Assembly: GCA_036496265.1 (NCBI GenBank)
Contig: DASXLL010000123.1
Coordinates: 1 to 8,133, forward strand
Length of the DNA stretch: 8,133 nt
From: CAYLLN01 sp036496265
GTDB taxonomy: Bacteria; Planctomycetota; Planctomycetia; Pirellulales; Pirellulaceae
Reading direction: 5' to 3'
Shown here: one piece after another, positions 1 to 5,681 of the stretch
Layout of the letters: each line of letters opens with the position of its first letter
Position numbering within the stretch: position 1 is the first letter of the stretch
Position numbers and translations under genes: made by a program
The notes under the pieces: model-generated
The model's input: only the letters and a program-made list of their open reading frames with translations
Told to the model about the DNA's origin: nothing
The model's database searches: none

Positions 1-128
1 GTAGTGTCACCCAAATCGCGAATCATACTAGCGGTGGGAGAATACGGAGCCGCAAACACTTTGTTCGCGCCCACCATGCTGATCGCCACCGCGACCGCCG
101 CAAACCATCGATGCTGTGTACACTTCAT
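1..128 (-). CDS. Secreted protein, N-terminal part only (runs off the left edge)
   Basis: The minus strand has an ATG at 128-126 preceded by AGGAGA six bases upstream, a strong Shine-Dalgarno sequence. The frame is open to the window edge, giving 42 visible residues. They begin MKCTQHRWFAAVAVA and form a classic Sec signal peptide: K2 and R7 near the N-terminus, a hydrophobic core at about residues 8-20, and a likely cleavage site after VFA or VFAA (residues 24-27). The mature part begins PYSPTASMIRDLGDT. The protein is therefore predicted to be exported. Its function cannot be seen. Given three other PEP-CTERM genes or remnants nearby, another PEP-CTERM protein is plausible, but its C-terminus is outside the window, so this is inference. 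The gene is divergent from the TPR membrane protein at 651. Confidence 0.72.
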   Translation of the reverse strand, partial: MKCTQHRWFAAVAVAISMVGANKVFAAPYSPTASMIRDLGDT

Positions 129-650
129 TAGATCTCTCCTATTACCCGAGCAGGAAAAACAACGTGTGAAAAACTGCAACCTCTCTCAAATCCTCATTAT
201 CAGAAAAGGGCCATGAGGCCGCTGTGATTCTTTGCCTGTCATTAATGGACCGAGTCGCTCAATAGCCTCAACCGAGTTGCCGTTAAAGCCAACTCGCGCT
301 CTCGCACCAAAACCGCCAGGACTTCGTGCCCTAATCTGGGCCGTGTATGAAGAGAACCGCCACCATGTCAACCACTTTAACAGCGGTTAAACTACTTGTC
401 CTAGCTCTTAGTCTAAACGGGCCTTTCCGGCTTGTCCAGCACTTTTTTATCGTTTAATGGGATTTTTCCCCGTTGGCTTGAGGCCTTTACCATGCCGAAA
501 GCAATCGAATTGCCCGGATCGCCGACGCGCCGCGGCCGCGCAGTTCCATTTAGCCGCCGACATTGACGCGGCTTAACGGCATCGAGCCGCCGAAATGGCG
601 AAATTGCGCCCGAGAACCTCACTCCTTCAATCAGCCGCGATCGGGCTACA
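129..650. other. Divergent intergenic region with no supported gene
   Basis: This 522-base gap lies between a minus-strand secreted-protein gene and the plus-strand TMTC-like gene, so it should hold the promoters of both. Short open frames here have no recognisable protein character, and I annotate none. A dyad TTTAAC-AGCG-GTTAAA sits at 376-391. Just beyond it on the minus strand is TTGACA (369-364), a perfect -35 hexamer, but the best -10 at 16-base spacing (CATACA) is poor. That possible promoter would leave a leader of roughly 200 bases before the gene at 128. No convincing promoter was found for the plus-strand gene. Confidence 0.5.
376..391. repeat. Short inverted repeat TTTAAC-N4-GTTAAA, possible operator
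   Basis: Perfect six-base arms TTTAAC and GTTAAA flank the four bases AGCG. The dyad lies a few bases upstream of a consensus-like minus-strand TTGACA hexamer (369-364). It is AT-rich in GC-rich surroundings and falls in a divergent promoter region, which suits a regulator site. A six-base-arm dyad can also occur by chance, and no regulator gene is nearby. Confidence 0.25.
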
Positions 651-2750
651 ATGCGGCCGATGTTGAAATCCTCACCGCAGGCTGCCCCCAGACTTCAGCG
701 GCGCTGGCTCGCGCCGTCTCGTTCACCGCAGTTCTCGACCGCCTCGGTTTCCGTCGGGCTAATCCTCGTTTTGATCACCGTCGCCTACCTCCCGGCCATT
801 CGAGGGGGCATGCTGTGGGATGATGATGGCCATATCACGAAGCCGGAACTGCGCTCGCTCGGCGGCCTCTACGCGATCTGGTTCGAGTTGGGAGCCACGC
901 AGCAGTATTATCCACTACTCCACAGCGCGTTTTGGCTCGAACATCGTCTGTGGGGCGATTCCGTCATCGCCTACCACATAGTCAACATCCTGCTCCATGC
1001 GGCGGCCGCCTGCCTGGCCTATGTCGTGCTACTGCGGCTCAAGATTCCTGGCGCACTCTTGGCAGCCGCCATCTTCGCCGTGCATCCGGTGGAAGTCGAA
1101 TCGGTCGCCTGGATCAGCGAGCAGAAAAATACGCTCTCGGCCGTGTTCTACTTGAGCGCGATGCTGGCCTATTTGCGTTTCGACCAGACGCGGGACTCGT
1201 CGCTTCATTTCCTGGCGCTGGTTCTATTCACACTGGGCCTTTTGACCAAGACGGTCACCGCCACCTTGCCCGCGGCGCTCTTAGTAACTTTCTGGTGGCA
1301 GCGGGGCACCCTCTCGTGGCGACGCGATGGGTTGCCGCTCGTGCCATTCTTTCTGCTCGCGGCAGCGGCCGGCGGCCTCACGGCCATCGTCGAGCGAAAA
1401 CTGATCGGTGCTCAAGGGGCCGCCTTCGATCTAAGCATTTGGCAGCGCGGCCTGATCGCCGGCCGGGCGGTTTGGTTCTATCTCGGCAAGCTCGTTTGGC
1501 CGACGAACATGATTTTCATCTATCCACGCTGGAAGGTCGATCCGGCCGTGTGGTGGCAATGGCTTTTTCCGCTGGCCGCTCTGGCCGCCACTGCGATGTT
1601 ATGGCTAGCGAGAAAGCGGTCGCGAGCACCGCTCGCCGCGTGGCTGTTTTTCGTCGGCACACTCTTCCCCGCGCTCGGCTTTCTCAATGTCTATCCGTTT
1701 GTGTTCTCATTTGTGGCCGATCACTTCCAGTACCTTGCCAGCCTCGGCATGATCGCGCTCGCGGCCGCGGTAGCCACGCTCGGCATCGCGCGGCTGCCGC
1801 AATCGGCGCGCCCCCTCGGCAATCTCGCCTGTGGCGGACTGGTCGTCGCGCTGGCCGTCTTAACCATGTTTCAAAGCAGCATGTACGGCAACGTAGTGCA
1901 GCTCTACAAGACCACGCTCGCGCGCAACCCCGACTGCTGGATGGCCGACAACAACCTCGGCGCCTATTTGCAAGACCACGATCGCGATGACGAGGGCGAG
2001 CCGTACTTGCGTGCCGCACTCGATTTGCGACGCGACTACCCCGAAGCCCTCATGAATCTCGGCGCGCACTACGCCCACGTTGGCCGGCCGGAAGCGGCGA
2101 TCGACTTGTATCAGCGGGCCCTTGAGATTCGGCCCGATTACTGGCAGGCCGAAGACAATTGGGCCAACGCGCTCGTGGATCTCAAGCGGCCGCGCGAGGC
2201 TGTCGAGCACTACCAAACCGCGGCCCGGCTCGAGCCGCGGGCCGCGATGCCGCACTACAATCTCGCCAATACGCTTCGAGATATGGGCGACACCGACACG
2301 GCGGTCGAACAGTATCAGCAAGCGATTCGGCTCAAACCAGACTTCGTCGAAGCCCACTACAATCTGGGCATCGTGCTCGCCAAGTCGGACAAGCTCGCCG
2401 AGGCGATCGACCAGTTTCAAACCGCCGTCCGCATCCGGCCCGAGTACGTCGATGGGCATCACAACCTCGGCCTCGCGCTACGAAACGCTGGCCGGGTCCC
2501 CGAGGCGATCGCCGAGTTTCAGACCGCGATCCGGCTGGATGACAATTATTTCGCCGGCTATGCCGATCTCGCCAAGGCCTACGCCCAGTCCGCCGAGCCC
2601 GCCAAGGCGATCGAGACCGCGGAGAAAGCGCAGGAAATGGCGCGGGCCGCTGGGCAAATTGATCTGGCCGACCAAATCGAAAGCTGGCTCACCAAATTCC
2701 GCGCCACGACGCCAGCCGCCGAGCGCGGCAACGCGGCCGCTGTGAAATAA
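651..2750 (+). CDS. TMTC-like polytopic membrane glycosyltransferase with C-terminal TPR repeats
   Basis: This 699-residue protein has two parts. Residues about 30-410 are strongly hydrophobic with many membrane segments. The first periplasm-facing loop carries WDDDGH (W56-H61), matching the acidic-pair position of GT-C glycosyltransferases, and HPVEVESVAWISEQKN at 145-160 matches the conserved HPVxxE-VAWI-ExK signature of TMTC-type proteins. Residues about 427-670 form seven TPR units of 34 residues with repeated NLG, A and Y/F-Q-A positions. In animals, TMTC proteins are O-mannosyltransferases using dolichyl-phosphate mannose. Bacterial members are largely uncharacterised, so a polyprenyl-phosphate-sugar-dependent transfer to exported proteins is inference. 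The start at 651 gives MRPMLKSS; an in-frame ATG at 660 is the alternative, and neither has a strong Shine-Dalgarno sequence. The gene stands alone, with 297 bases to the next one. The domain architecture is certain; the substrate is unknown. Confidence 0.9.
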   Translation: MRPMLKSSPQAAPRLQRRWLAPSRSPQFSTASVSVGLILVLITVAYLPAIRGGMLWDDDGHITKPELRSLGGLYAIWFELGATQQYYPLLHSAFWLEHRLWGDSVIAYHIVNILLHAAAACLAYVVLLRLKIPGALLAAAIFAVHPVEVESVAWISEQKNTLSAVFYLSAMLAYLRFDQTRDSSLHFLALVLFTLGLLTKTVTATLPAALLVTFWWQRGTLSWRRDGLPLVPFFLLAAAAGGLTAIVERKLIGAQGAAFDLSIWQRGLIAGRAVWFYLGKLVWPTNMIFIYPRWKVDPAVWWQWLFPLAALAATAMLWLARKRSRAPLAAWLFFVGTLFPALGFLNVYPFVFSFVADHFQYLASLGMIALAAAVATLGIARLPQSARPLGNLACGGLVVALAVLTMFQSSMYGNVVQLYKTTLARNPDCWMADNNLGAYLQDHDRDDEGEPYLRAALDLRRDYPEALMNLGAHYAHVGRPEAAIDLYQRALEIRPDYWQAEDNWANALVDLKRPREAVEHYQTAARLEPRAAMPHYNLANTLRDMGDTDTAVEQYQQAIRLKPDFVEAHYNLGIVLAKSDKLAEAIDQFQTAVRIRPEYVDGHHNLGLALRNAGRVPEAIAEFQTAIRLDDNYFAGYADLAKAYAQSAEPAKAIETAEKAQEMARAAGQIDLADQIESWLTKFRATTPAAERGNAAAVK

Positions 2751-2814
2751 TCCCGCATTCGGTTTGCAAGCCCTGCCGTTGCGATGCGCGGCCGCGCGGC
2801 CTAACGATTTCCCC

Positions 2815-2831
2815 TGGGGCCTCGCGCCCCA
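2815..2831 (+). terminator. Weak hairpin downstream of the TMTC-like gene
   Basis: TGGGGC and GCCCCA pair around a five-base CTCGC loop, 65 bases after the TMTC-like stop codon. No T-run follows, so a standard intrinsic terminator is not supported. A 12-base perfect palindrome GCGCGGCCGCGC lies just upstream at 2786-2797. The rest of 2751-3047 shows nothing else I can name. Confidence 0.22.
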
Positions 2832-3047
2832 ATGCCGTAGCTCGAATGTGGGGTTTGCATGAAATTTCAGCAAAAATTCTCGACAAGCCAATTAATTGCT
2901 TCCCCTCGCGCGATGCGGTGGTTAGATTAAATGGTGGTTCTCCGGGAGGATTGATCGCACGATCTGCAAGTGTCGCACGTCGCGCTGATCCTTAGGGGTT
3001 TTGAAATCAGGCATTGATCTGACAGGCACTGTGGAAAGGGAACGCTA

Positions 3048-3872
3048 ATGTATAGGAATCTACGTTCAGTCATTAAATCGCGGAGCTTCGCGCTCTGCGC
3101 CGTGGTGGTAACTGCGAGCCTCGTCGCCAATTCAGCCGGCGCGACAGTTCTTTACTCCACGACCTTCACGTCGCCGACCTATTCGAACGGCGCGCTAGCA
3201 CCTGGTGCTGTAAACACTCCTGGCCAGGACGGCTGGTCTTCGCACAGCGGTACCGGCACCAATGCTCAAACGGTATCGCTCGCTTCAACGCAAGGCGTCG
3301 TGACGCTCACGACCTCGGGCGAAGACACCAATCATCCGTTCGCCGCGGTCAATACGGTCGGCACAGTTTTCTTGGATGCCGACTTCACGGTCAACTCGGC
3401 CCAAGCCGCTGGCGATTACTTCCTGCACCTGGGCGACGGCGGATCTTCGAATTTCAACGGCCGCATTTATGCCAAATCGAGCGGCGCAGGCTACGTGATG
3501 GCCGTAGGCACCGGCTCGACCATTCCGCCAGCCGCCAACTTTGGCACGACCGTGCTCGCGTTCGGCACGGAATATCATCTGTTGATGAAGTACAACATGG
3601 TCGCCGGATTGGCCAACGATAACGGTGCCTTGTACATCAACCCCACCGAAATCCACGGCATCGGCAACACGCCGTACGTCAACGCCTTTAATACCGGGGT
3701 GGACGCCGTCAAACTGGCCGGCGTTTACATGCGGCAAGGTTCGGCGACCGCTGCTCCGGGCGTGATCATCGACAATCTGGCCGTTAGCGTGCCGGAGCCG
3801 GCTACGCTGGTTTCGCTGCTTTCGGGCGGCCTGATCGGTTTGGTGGCCCTCCGCCGCCGCCTGATTGGCTAA
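3048..3872 (+). CDS. PEP-CTERM sorting domain protein (canonical VPEPAT signal)
   Basis: This 274-residue secreted protein begins MYRNLRSVIKSR, followed by a hydrophobic core (about residues 14-28) and a probable cleavage after NSAGA. The mature part is rich in G, S, T, N and A with alternating beta-type stretches and no visible catalytic motif. The C-terminus (248-274) is a textbook PEP-CTERM signal: VPEPAT, a membrane segment LVSLLSGGLIGLVAL, then RRR. Such proteins are exported by Sec and handled at the inner membrane by an exosortase, which recognises this tail. The ATG is preceded by AAGGGA with about eight bases of spacing. A strong terminator at 3921-3952 ends the unit, so it is probably monocistronic. 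The middle resembles many planctomycete PEP-CTERM proteins of unknown function, possibly a concanavalin/LamG-like fold; that fold guess is weak. Confidence 0.92.
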   Translation: MYRNLRSVIKSRSFALCAVVVTASLVANSAGATVLYSTTFTSPTYSNGALAPGAVNTPGQDGWSSHSGTGTNAQTVSLASTQGVVTLTTSGEDTNHPFAAVNTVGTVFLDADFTVNSAQAAGDYFLHLGDGGSSNFNGRIYAKSSGAGYVMAVGTGSTIPPAANFGTTVLAFGTEYHLLMKYNMVAGLANDNGALYINPTEIHGIGNTPYVNAFNTGVDAVKLAGVYMRQGSATAAPGVIIDNLAVSVPEPATLVSLLSGGLIGLVALRRRLIG

Positions 3873-3920
3873 GTTGAAGTCGTTTTGGCCACACAGGCTT
3901 TTCGTAATCAAACCCTGAGC

Positions 3921-3952
3921 GCGGCGTCCGAAACCCGAACGCCGCGTTTTTT
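3921..3952 (+). terminator. Intrinsic terminator after the PEP-CTERM gene
   Basis: GCGGCGTCCG pairs with CGAACGCCGC (nine of ten positions, one C-A mismatch) around a five-base loop, followed by G and six T residues. It starts 48 bases after the stop codon at 3872. This is a strong plus-strand intrinsic terminator and also marks the right boundary of the intact PEP-CTERM unit before the decayed region begins. Confidence 0.85.
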
Positions 3953-3973
3953 CGTGCGCGGGCGGCCAACCTC

Positions 3974-4158
3974 TTATTCGGCTGCCGGCAATTTCGCCGC
4001 GTTCCGTGGGATCACGACCGTGATACCGTCGTAACGGGCAAAATCCTGGGTATTGAACGTCAAGAGGTAAGAGATCGCTTGGCGTTGCATTGCGGCCGGT
4101 CGACGTGCTCACGTTCCAAAAGCCGTACGAGAATGTTGGTGTCAACGAGAATCAGCAT
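3974..4158 (-). pseudogene. PIN-domain (VapC-type) toxin relic with internal deletion
   Basis: The minus strand shows both ends of a PIN ribonuclease but not its middle. From ATG 4158-4156 the frame reads MLILVDTNILVRLLEREH, the PIN N-terminus with its first metal-binding Asp in DTN, then stops at TGA 4062-4060 (32 residues). In a second frame, ending at TAA 3976-3974, the C-terminus is clear: AMQRQAISYLLTFNTQDFAR, then YDGITVVIP. Intact members have about 130-140 residues; here 185 bases remain, so roughly 60-80 codons, including middle acidic residues, are gone and the frame is shifted. The junction lies near 4085-4110. The start overlaps the stop of the antitoxin-like gene (TAATG), as in translationally coupled toxin-antitoxin pairs. 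An active toxin is not possible from this remnant. Confidence 0.82.
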
Positions 4159-4439
4159 TAGGAACGATCCGAGTAGATGCCTTCGCGGCTGTCATCAACA
4201 TGAGGGTTGTACGATCGAAAGCGGCCCATCCAGTCGTTAAAGCGCTCGAGCCATGCCTGCCGCTCTTCAAGGCTCAGGTGGCCGCGCGTCGATGCCTCTC
4301 CATTTTCCGTCGATATTGGCTCTGGCGCCAATCGCTCGTCGAGTACTTCGGCCCAAGGCTTGCCCATTTGCTCGGCAAGCTCGGCGACCCACAGCTTTTG
4401 CTCGTCAGAGAGCTGGATTTGGTGAAAATCGGTGCTCAT
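4158..4439 (-). CDS. Antitoxin-like protein, partner of the broken PIN toxin
   Basis: This is a 93-residue, charged, soluble protein. I chose ATG 4439 because GGGAG lies about eight bases upstream; an in-frame start 33 bases earlier (4472) has less support. The N-terminal half (LSDEQKLWVAELAEQMGKPW, from residue 10) looks helical, like the DNA-binding region of small antitoxins. The acidic C-terminus ends DDSREGIYSDRS, a tail I recognise from planctomycete proteins encoded just ahead of PIN toxins. Such a tail probably occupies the toxin and blocks it. Its stop codon overlaps the toxin start (TAATG). The reading frame is intact although the toxin is destroyed, so it is an orphan antitoxin. 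It could still repress its own promoter or cross-neutralise a relative elsewhere; both are inference. Confidence 0.72.
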   Translation of the reverse strand: MSTDFHQIQLSDEQKLWVAELAEQMGKPWAEVLDERLAPEPISTENGEASTRGHLSLEERQAWLERFNDWMGRFRSYNPHVDDSREGIYSDRS

Positions 4440-4481
4440 CAGAGGCTCCCAAGCAGAATGGCTCCCTGGCAATCTTCGTCA

Positions 4482-4511
4482 ATTCTACGCCAGATGGCGA
4501 GCGACTGCCAC
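4482..4511 (-). promoter_or_regulatory. Candidate sigma-70 promoter of the antitoxin-like gene
   Basis: On the minus strand GTGGCA (4511-4506, four of six matches to TTGACA) is followed after 18 bases by TAGAAT (4487-4482, five of six matches to TATAAT). Transcription would begin near 4475, giving a leader of roughly 35 bases before the ATG at 4439 with its GGGAG site. The position and spacing fit, but the -35 element is weak. Confidence 0.4.
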
Positions 4512-4560
4512 GCGAGGCCGGGGCGATTCTCGCGGGCAAGCCGGCAGCGGTACCGCCGCA

Positions 4561-4728
4561 GTGACGATTTCGGGAACGATTAACTTAGGTGGGCGACCCG
4601 CGCCGTCTCCCTTGCCAACGCTGCCGATAGCATCGCGGCCGCACGTTTGGGGCCTCGCGGTCTGCGGCCTGATCGGTCTCTGCTGTGGCCGCCGCTCACT
4701 GATGCGTCGCCAGGCGCTAGAGAGTTAA
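4561..4728 (+). pseudogene. Probable PEP-CTERM C-terminal relic
   Basis: This frame ends in a short hydrophobic segment and a basic tail, WGLAVCGLIGLCCGRRSLMR, closely resembling the end of PEP-CTERM proteins and the CGLAGLVCCGR tail of the fragment at 5378-5656. The segment is preceded by VTISGTINLGG (from 4561) and a proline-rich stretch, but the PEP motif itself is not preserved. No N-terminal part, signal peptide or ribosome binding site can be found, and further upstream the frame runs antisense into the antitoxin-like gene. I interpret it as the decayed 3' end of a PEP-CTERM gene. A chance hydrophobic open frame is the alternative. Confidence 0.38.
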
Positions 4729-4796
4729 GGGGCGAACGCATAAAAAGACAGCCATTAGCTGTTAGCCGCCAGCTTTCAGTCAGTTTGGAATCAATG

Positions 4797-4820
4797 GCCC
4801 GCCAACCGGCGGGCTTTTTT
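4797..4820 (+). terminator. Intrinsic terminator with perfect stem
   Basis: GCCCGCC and GGCGGGC form a perfect seven-base stem around an AACC loop, followed directly by six T residues. It lies 68 bases after the stop of the PEP-CTERM tail relic, where the terminator of the former gene would be expected. This supports the reading that a real plus-strand gene once ended here. It is the best-formed terminator in the window. Confidence 0.85.
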
Positions 4821-4846
4821 ATGCGCTCACCGTCCGCAGTTCATTG

Positions 4847-4855
4847 TGCTAAAAT
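4847..4855 (+). promoter_or_regulatory. Extended -10 candidate upstream of the decayed toxin-antitoxin pair
   Basis: TGC followed by TAAAAT makes an extended -10 element (TGn plus five of six matches to TATAAT), about 47 bases upstream of the GTG start at 4902. No good -35 hexamer lies at 17 or 18 bases. The element sits between the terminator at 4797-4820 and the antitoxin start, where a promoter for the pair is needed. Confidence 0.28.
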
Positions 4856-4901
4856 TAATCAGCGACAGCTTTCCCTCCAACATGTGTCTGGGGACCGACC
4901 T

Positions 4902-5137
4902 GTGAATACCATCCGTGCAGTCTACGAGAACGGCGTATCCGGCCGACGGTTCCGCTCAGCCTGCCGGATAAGACGTGCGTCGAAATTGTGCTCCCCCAGG
5001 CGCCGGTCGGTCAATCGTGGGGTGAGGGAGTGCGTCATTCCGCCAAAGCATTGGCCCATCTTCTCAGTCTCGAGGACGATCTGGAACAAGTCGTGGCCGA
5101 GCGACAACTGGACCGGCTTCGGGAGCTTCCCGAGTGA
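4902..5137 (+). pseudogene. Antitoxin of the DUF104 type, frameshifted
   Basis: From GTG 4902, with GGGGA seven bases upstream, the frame reads VNTIRAVYENGV, the typical start of the small beta-strand antitoxins of the DUF104/AF2212 kind (pattern I-AVYE-G). At about 4937-4939 the frame breaks. Homology resumes at 4940 in the +2 frame with RPTVPLSLPDKTCVEIVLP and continues to TGA 5135-5137. The span is 236 bases, exactly one short of 79 codons, so a single lost base (probably T in a TTC Phe codon) explains it. The restored protein would have 78 residues. Its stop overlaps the GTG start of the PIN relic (GTGA), the usual coupling of such pairs. A sequencing error could explain this lesion alone, but the partner gene is independently broken. 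Confidence 0.8.
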
Positions 5138-5340
5138 GCTTCTCGCTCGATACGAACATCTGTTTGGCTCATCTTCGTCGACCCGCCGGACTTACACGCC
5201 GCTTCGTTCAACACGTACGCAACTTGGCGATATTTTCATTGAATCTCGGCGAGCATTACGCCTGAGCGTATAAGCAAGCTGATCCCACGTTGATATCCGC
5301 GAATGTTGATGACCTTTTGCAAGATGTAACCGTCATTGAA
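5134..5340 (+). pseudogene. PIN-domain (VapC-type) toxin, nonsense codon and lost C-terminal half
   Basis: GTG 5134 opens VSFSLDTNICLAHLRRPAGL, a PIN ribonuclease N-terminus with the metal-binding Asp6 in DTN. It continues to SLNLGEHYA, where Glu40 matches the second conserved acidic residue (usually in LGELY). Codon 44 is TGA (5263-5265). The same frame then goes on with AYKQADPTLISANVDDLLQD and VTVIE, which is PIN-like, so TGA most likely replaced a TGG Trp codon (LGELY-WAY). Homology ends at about 5340, roughly residue 69 of an expected 130-140, so the remaining catalytic Asp and the C-terminus are missing. The sequence then passes into a PEP-CTERM gene fragment. With two lesions here and one in its antitoxin, the module is dead. 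Confidence 0.82.
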
Positions 5341-5377
5341 CGGCCTAGCCAGAAAACTCCTAATATTTGGAAATTAG

Positions 5378-5656
5378 TTGTCTGGGAAACCCACGGATCT
5401 CGGCACGTTCGGAGAGACCGCCAATAGTTATTCGTTGCCGGCGGCGGTGAACGACCAGCCGTTGAATCTTTGGATTCGCGTGGCCACTCTGTCACTGGCA
5501 AGCGGCATTAACACTTGGGATACCTTTTCGATCGACGACTTCAAGCTCGCGTATGTGACGGCCGTGCCCGAAGCGTCGGCGGCTCTGTTCGCCGCGACAA
5601 TCTGCGGCCTCGCCGGACTGGTGTGTTGCGGCCGCGTGATGAAGCGCAGGCTCTAA
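5378..5656 (+). pseudogene. PEP-CTERM protein, C-terminal fragment
   Basis: A plus-strand frame bounded upstream by TAG (5375-5377) codes for 92 residues that end in VPEAS, a hydrophobic segment AALFAATICGLAGLVCCG and RVMKRRL (from 5564), a variant PEP-CTERM signal. The preceding part, NTWDTFSIDDFKLAYVTAV, is the typical last beta region of such proteins. There is no signal peptide; the only possible start is a TTG at 5378 without a ribosome binding site. A PEP-CTERM protein without an export signal would make no sense, so this is the 3' end of a truncated gene. The break falls within about 40 bases of where the PIN relic ends, which suggests a recombination or deletion junction at roughly 5340-5390. 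It converges on the gene at 5682-6536. Confidence 0.75.
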
Positions 5657-5681
5657 GGCGACCGGCTCACGGCTGCCCGGC

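Noticed and set aside
932..2745. Several long open frames overlapping the TMTC-like gene on both strands
   Set aside because: They are arginine-rich or low-complexity products of high GC content, in other frames of a gene with clear domains and TPR periodicity.
3285..4145. Long minus-strand open frame antisense to the PEP-CTERM gene and crossing the PIN relic
   Set aside because: It has no ribosome site or family motif and lies opposite a well-supported gene and terminator; only the short PIN-derived pieces within the region are meaningful.
4750..4785. Short repeated words of the AGCTGTTAGC/AGCTTTCAG kind
   Set aside because: The units are too short and irregular to be called a repeat element; no second array is seen in the window.
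4647..5273. A 208-codon plus-strand open frame spanning the terminator and the antitoxin relic
   Set aside because: It crosses a strong terminator and follows the antitoxin only up to the frameshift; its remaining sequence has no protein character. The relics explain the region better.
4902..5340. Programmed frameshift or stop-codon readthrough in the second toxin-antitoxin pair
   Set aside because: There is no slippery heptamer at 4935-4942 and no recoding signal near the TGA, and the toxin is truncated anyway; decay is the simpler explanation.
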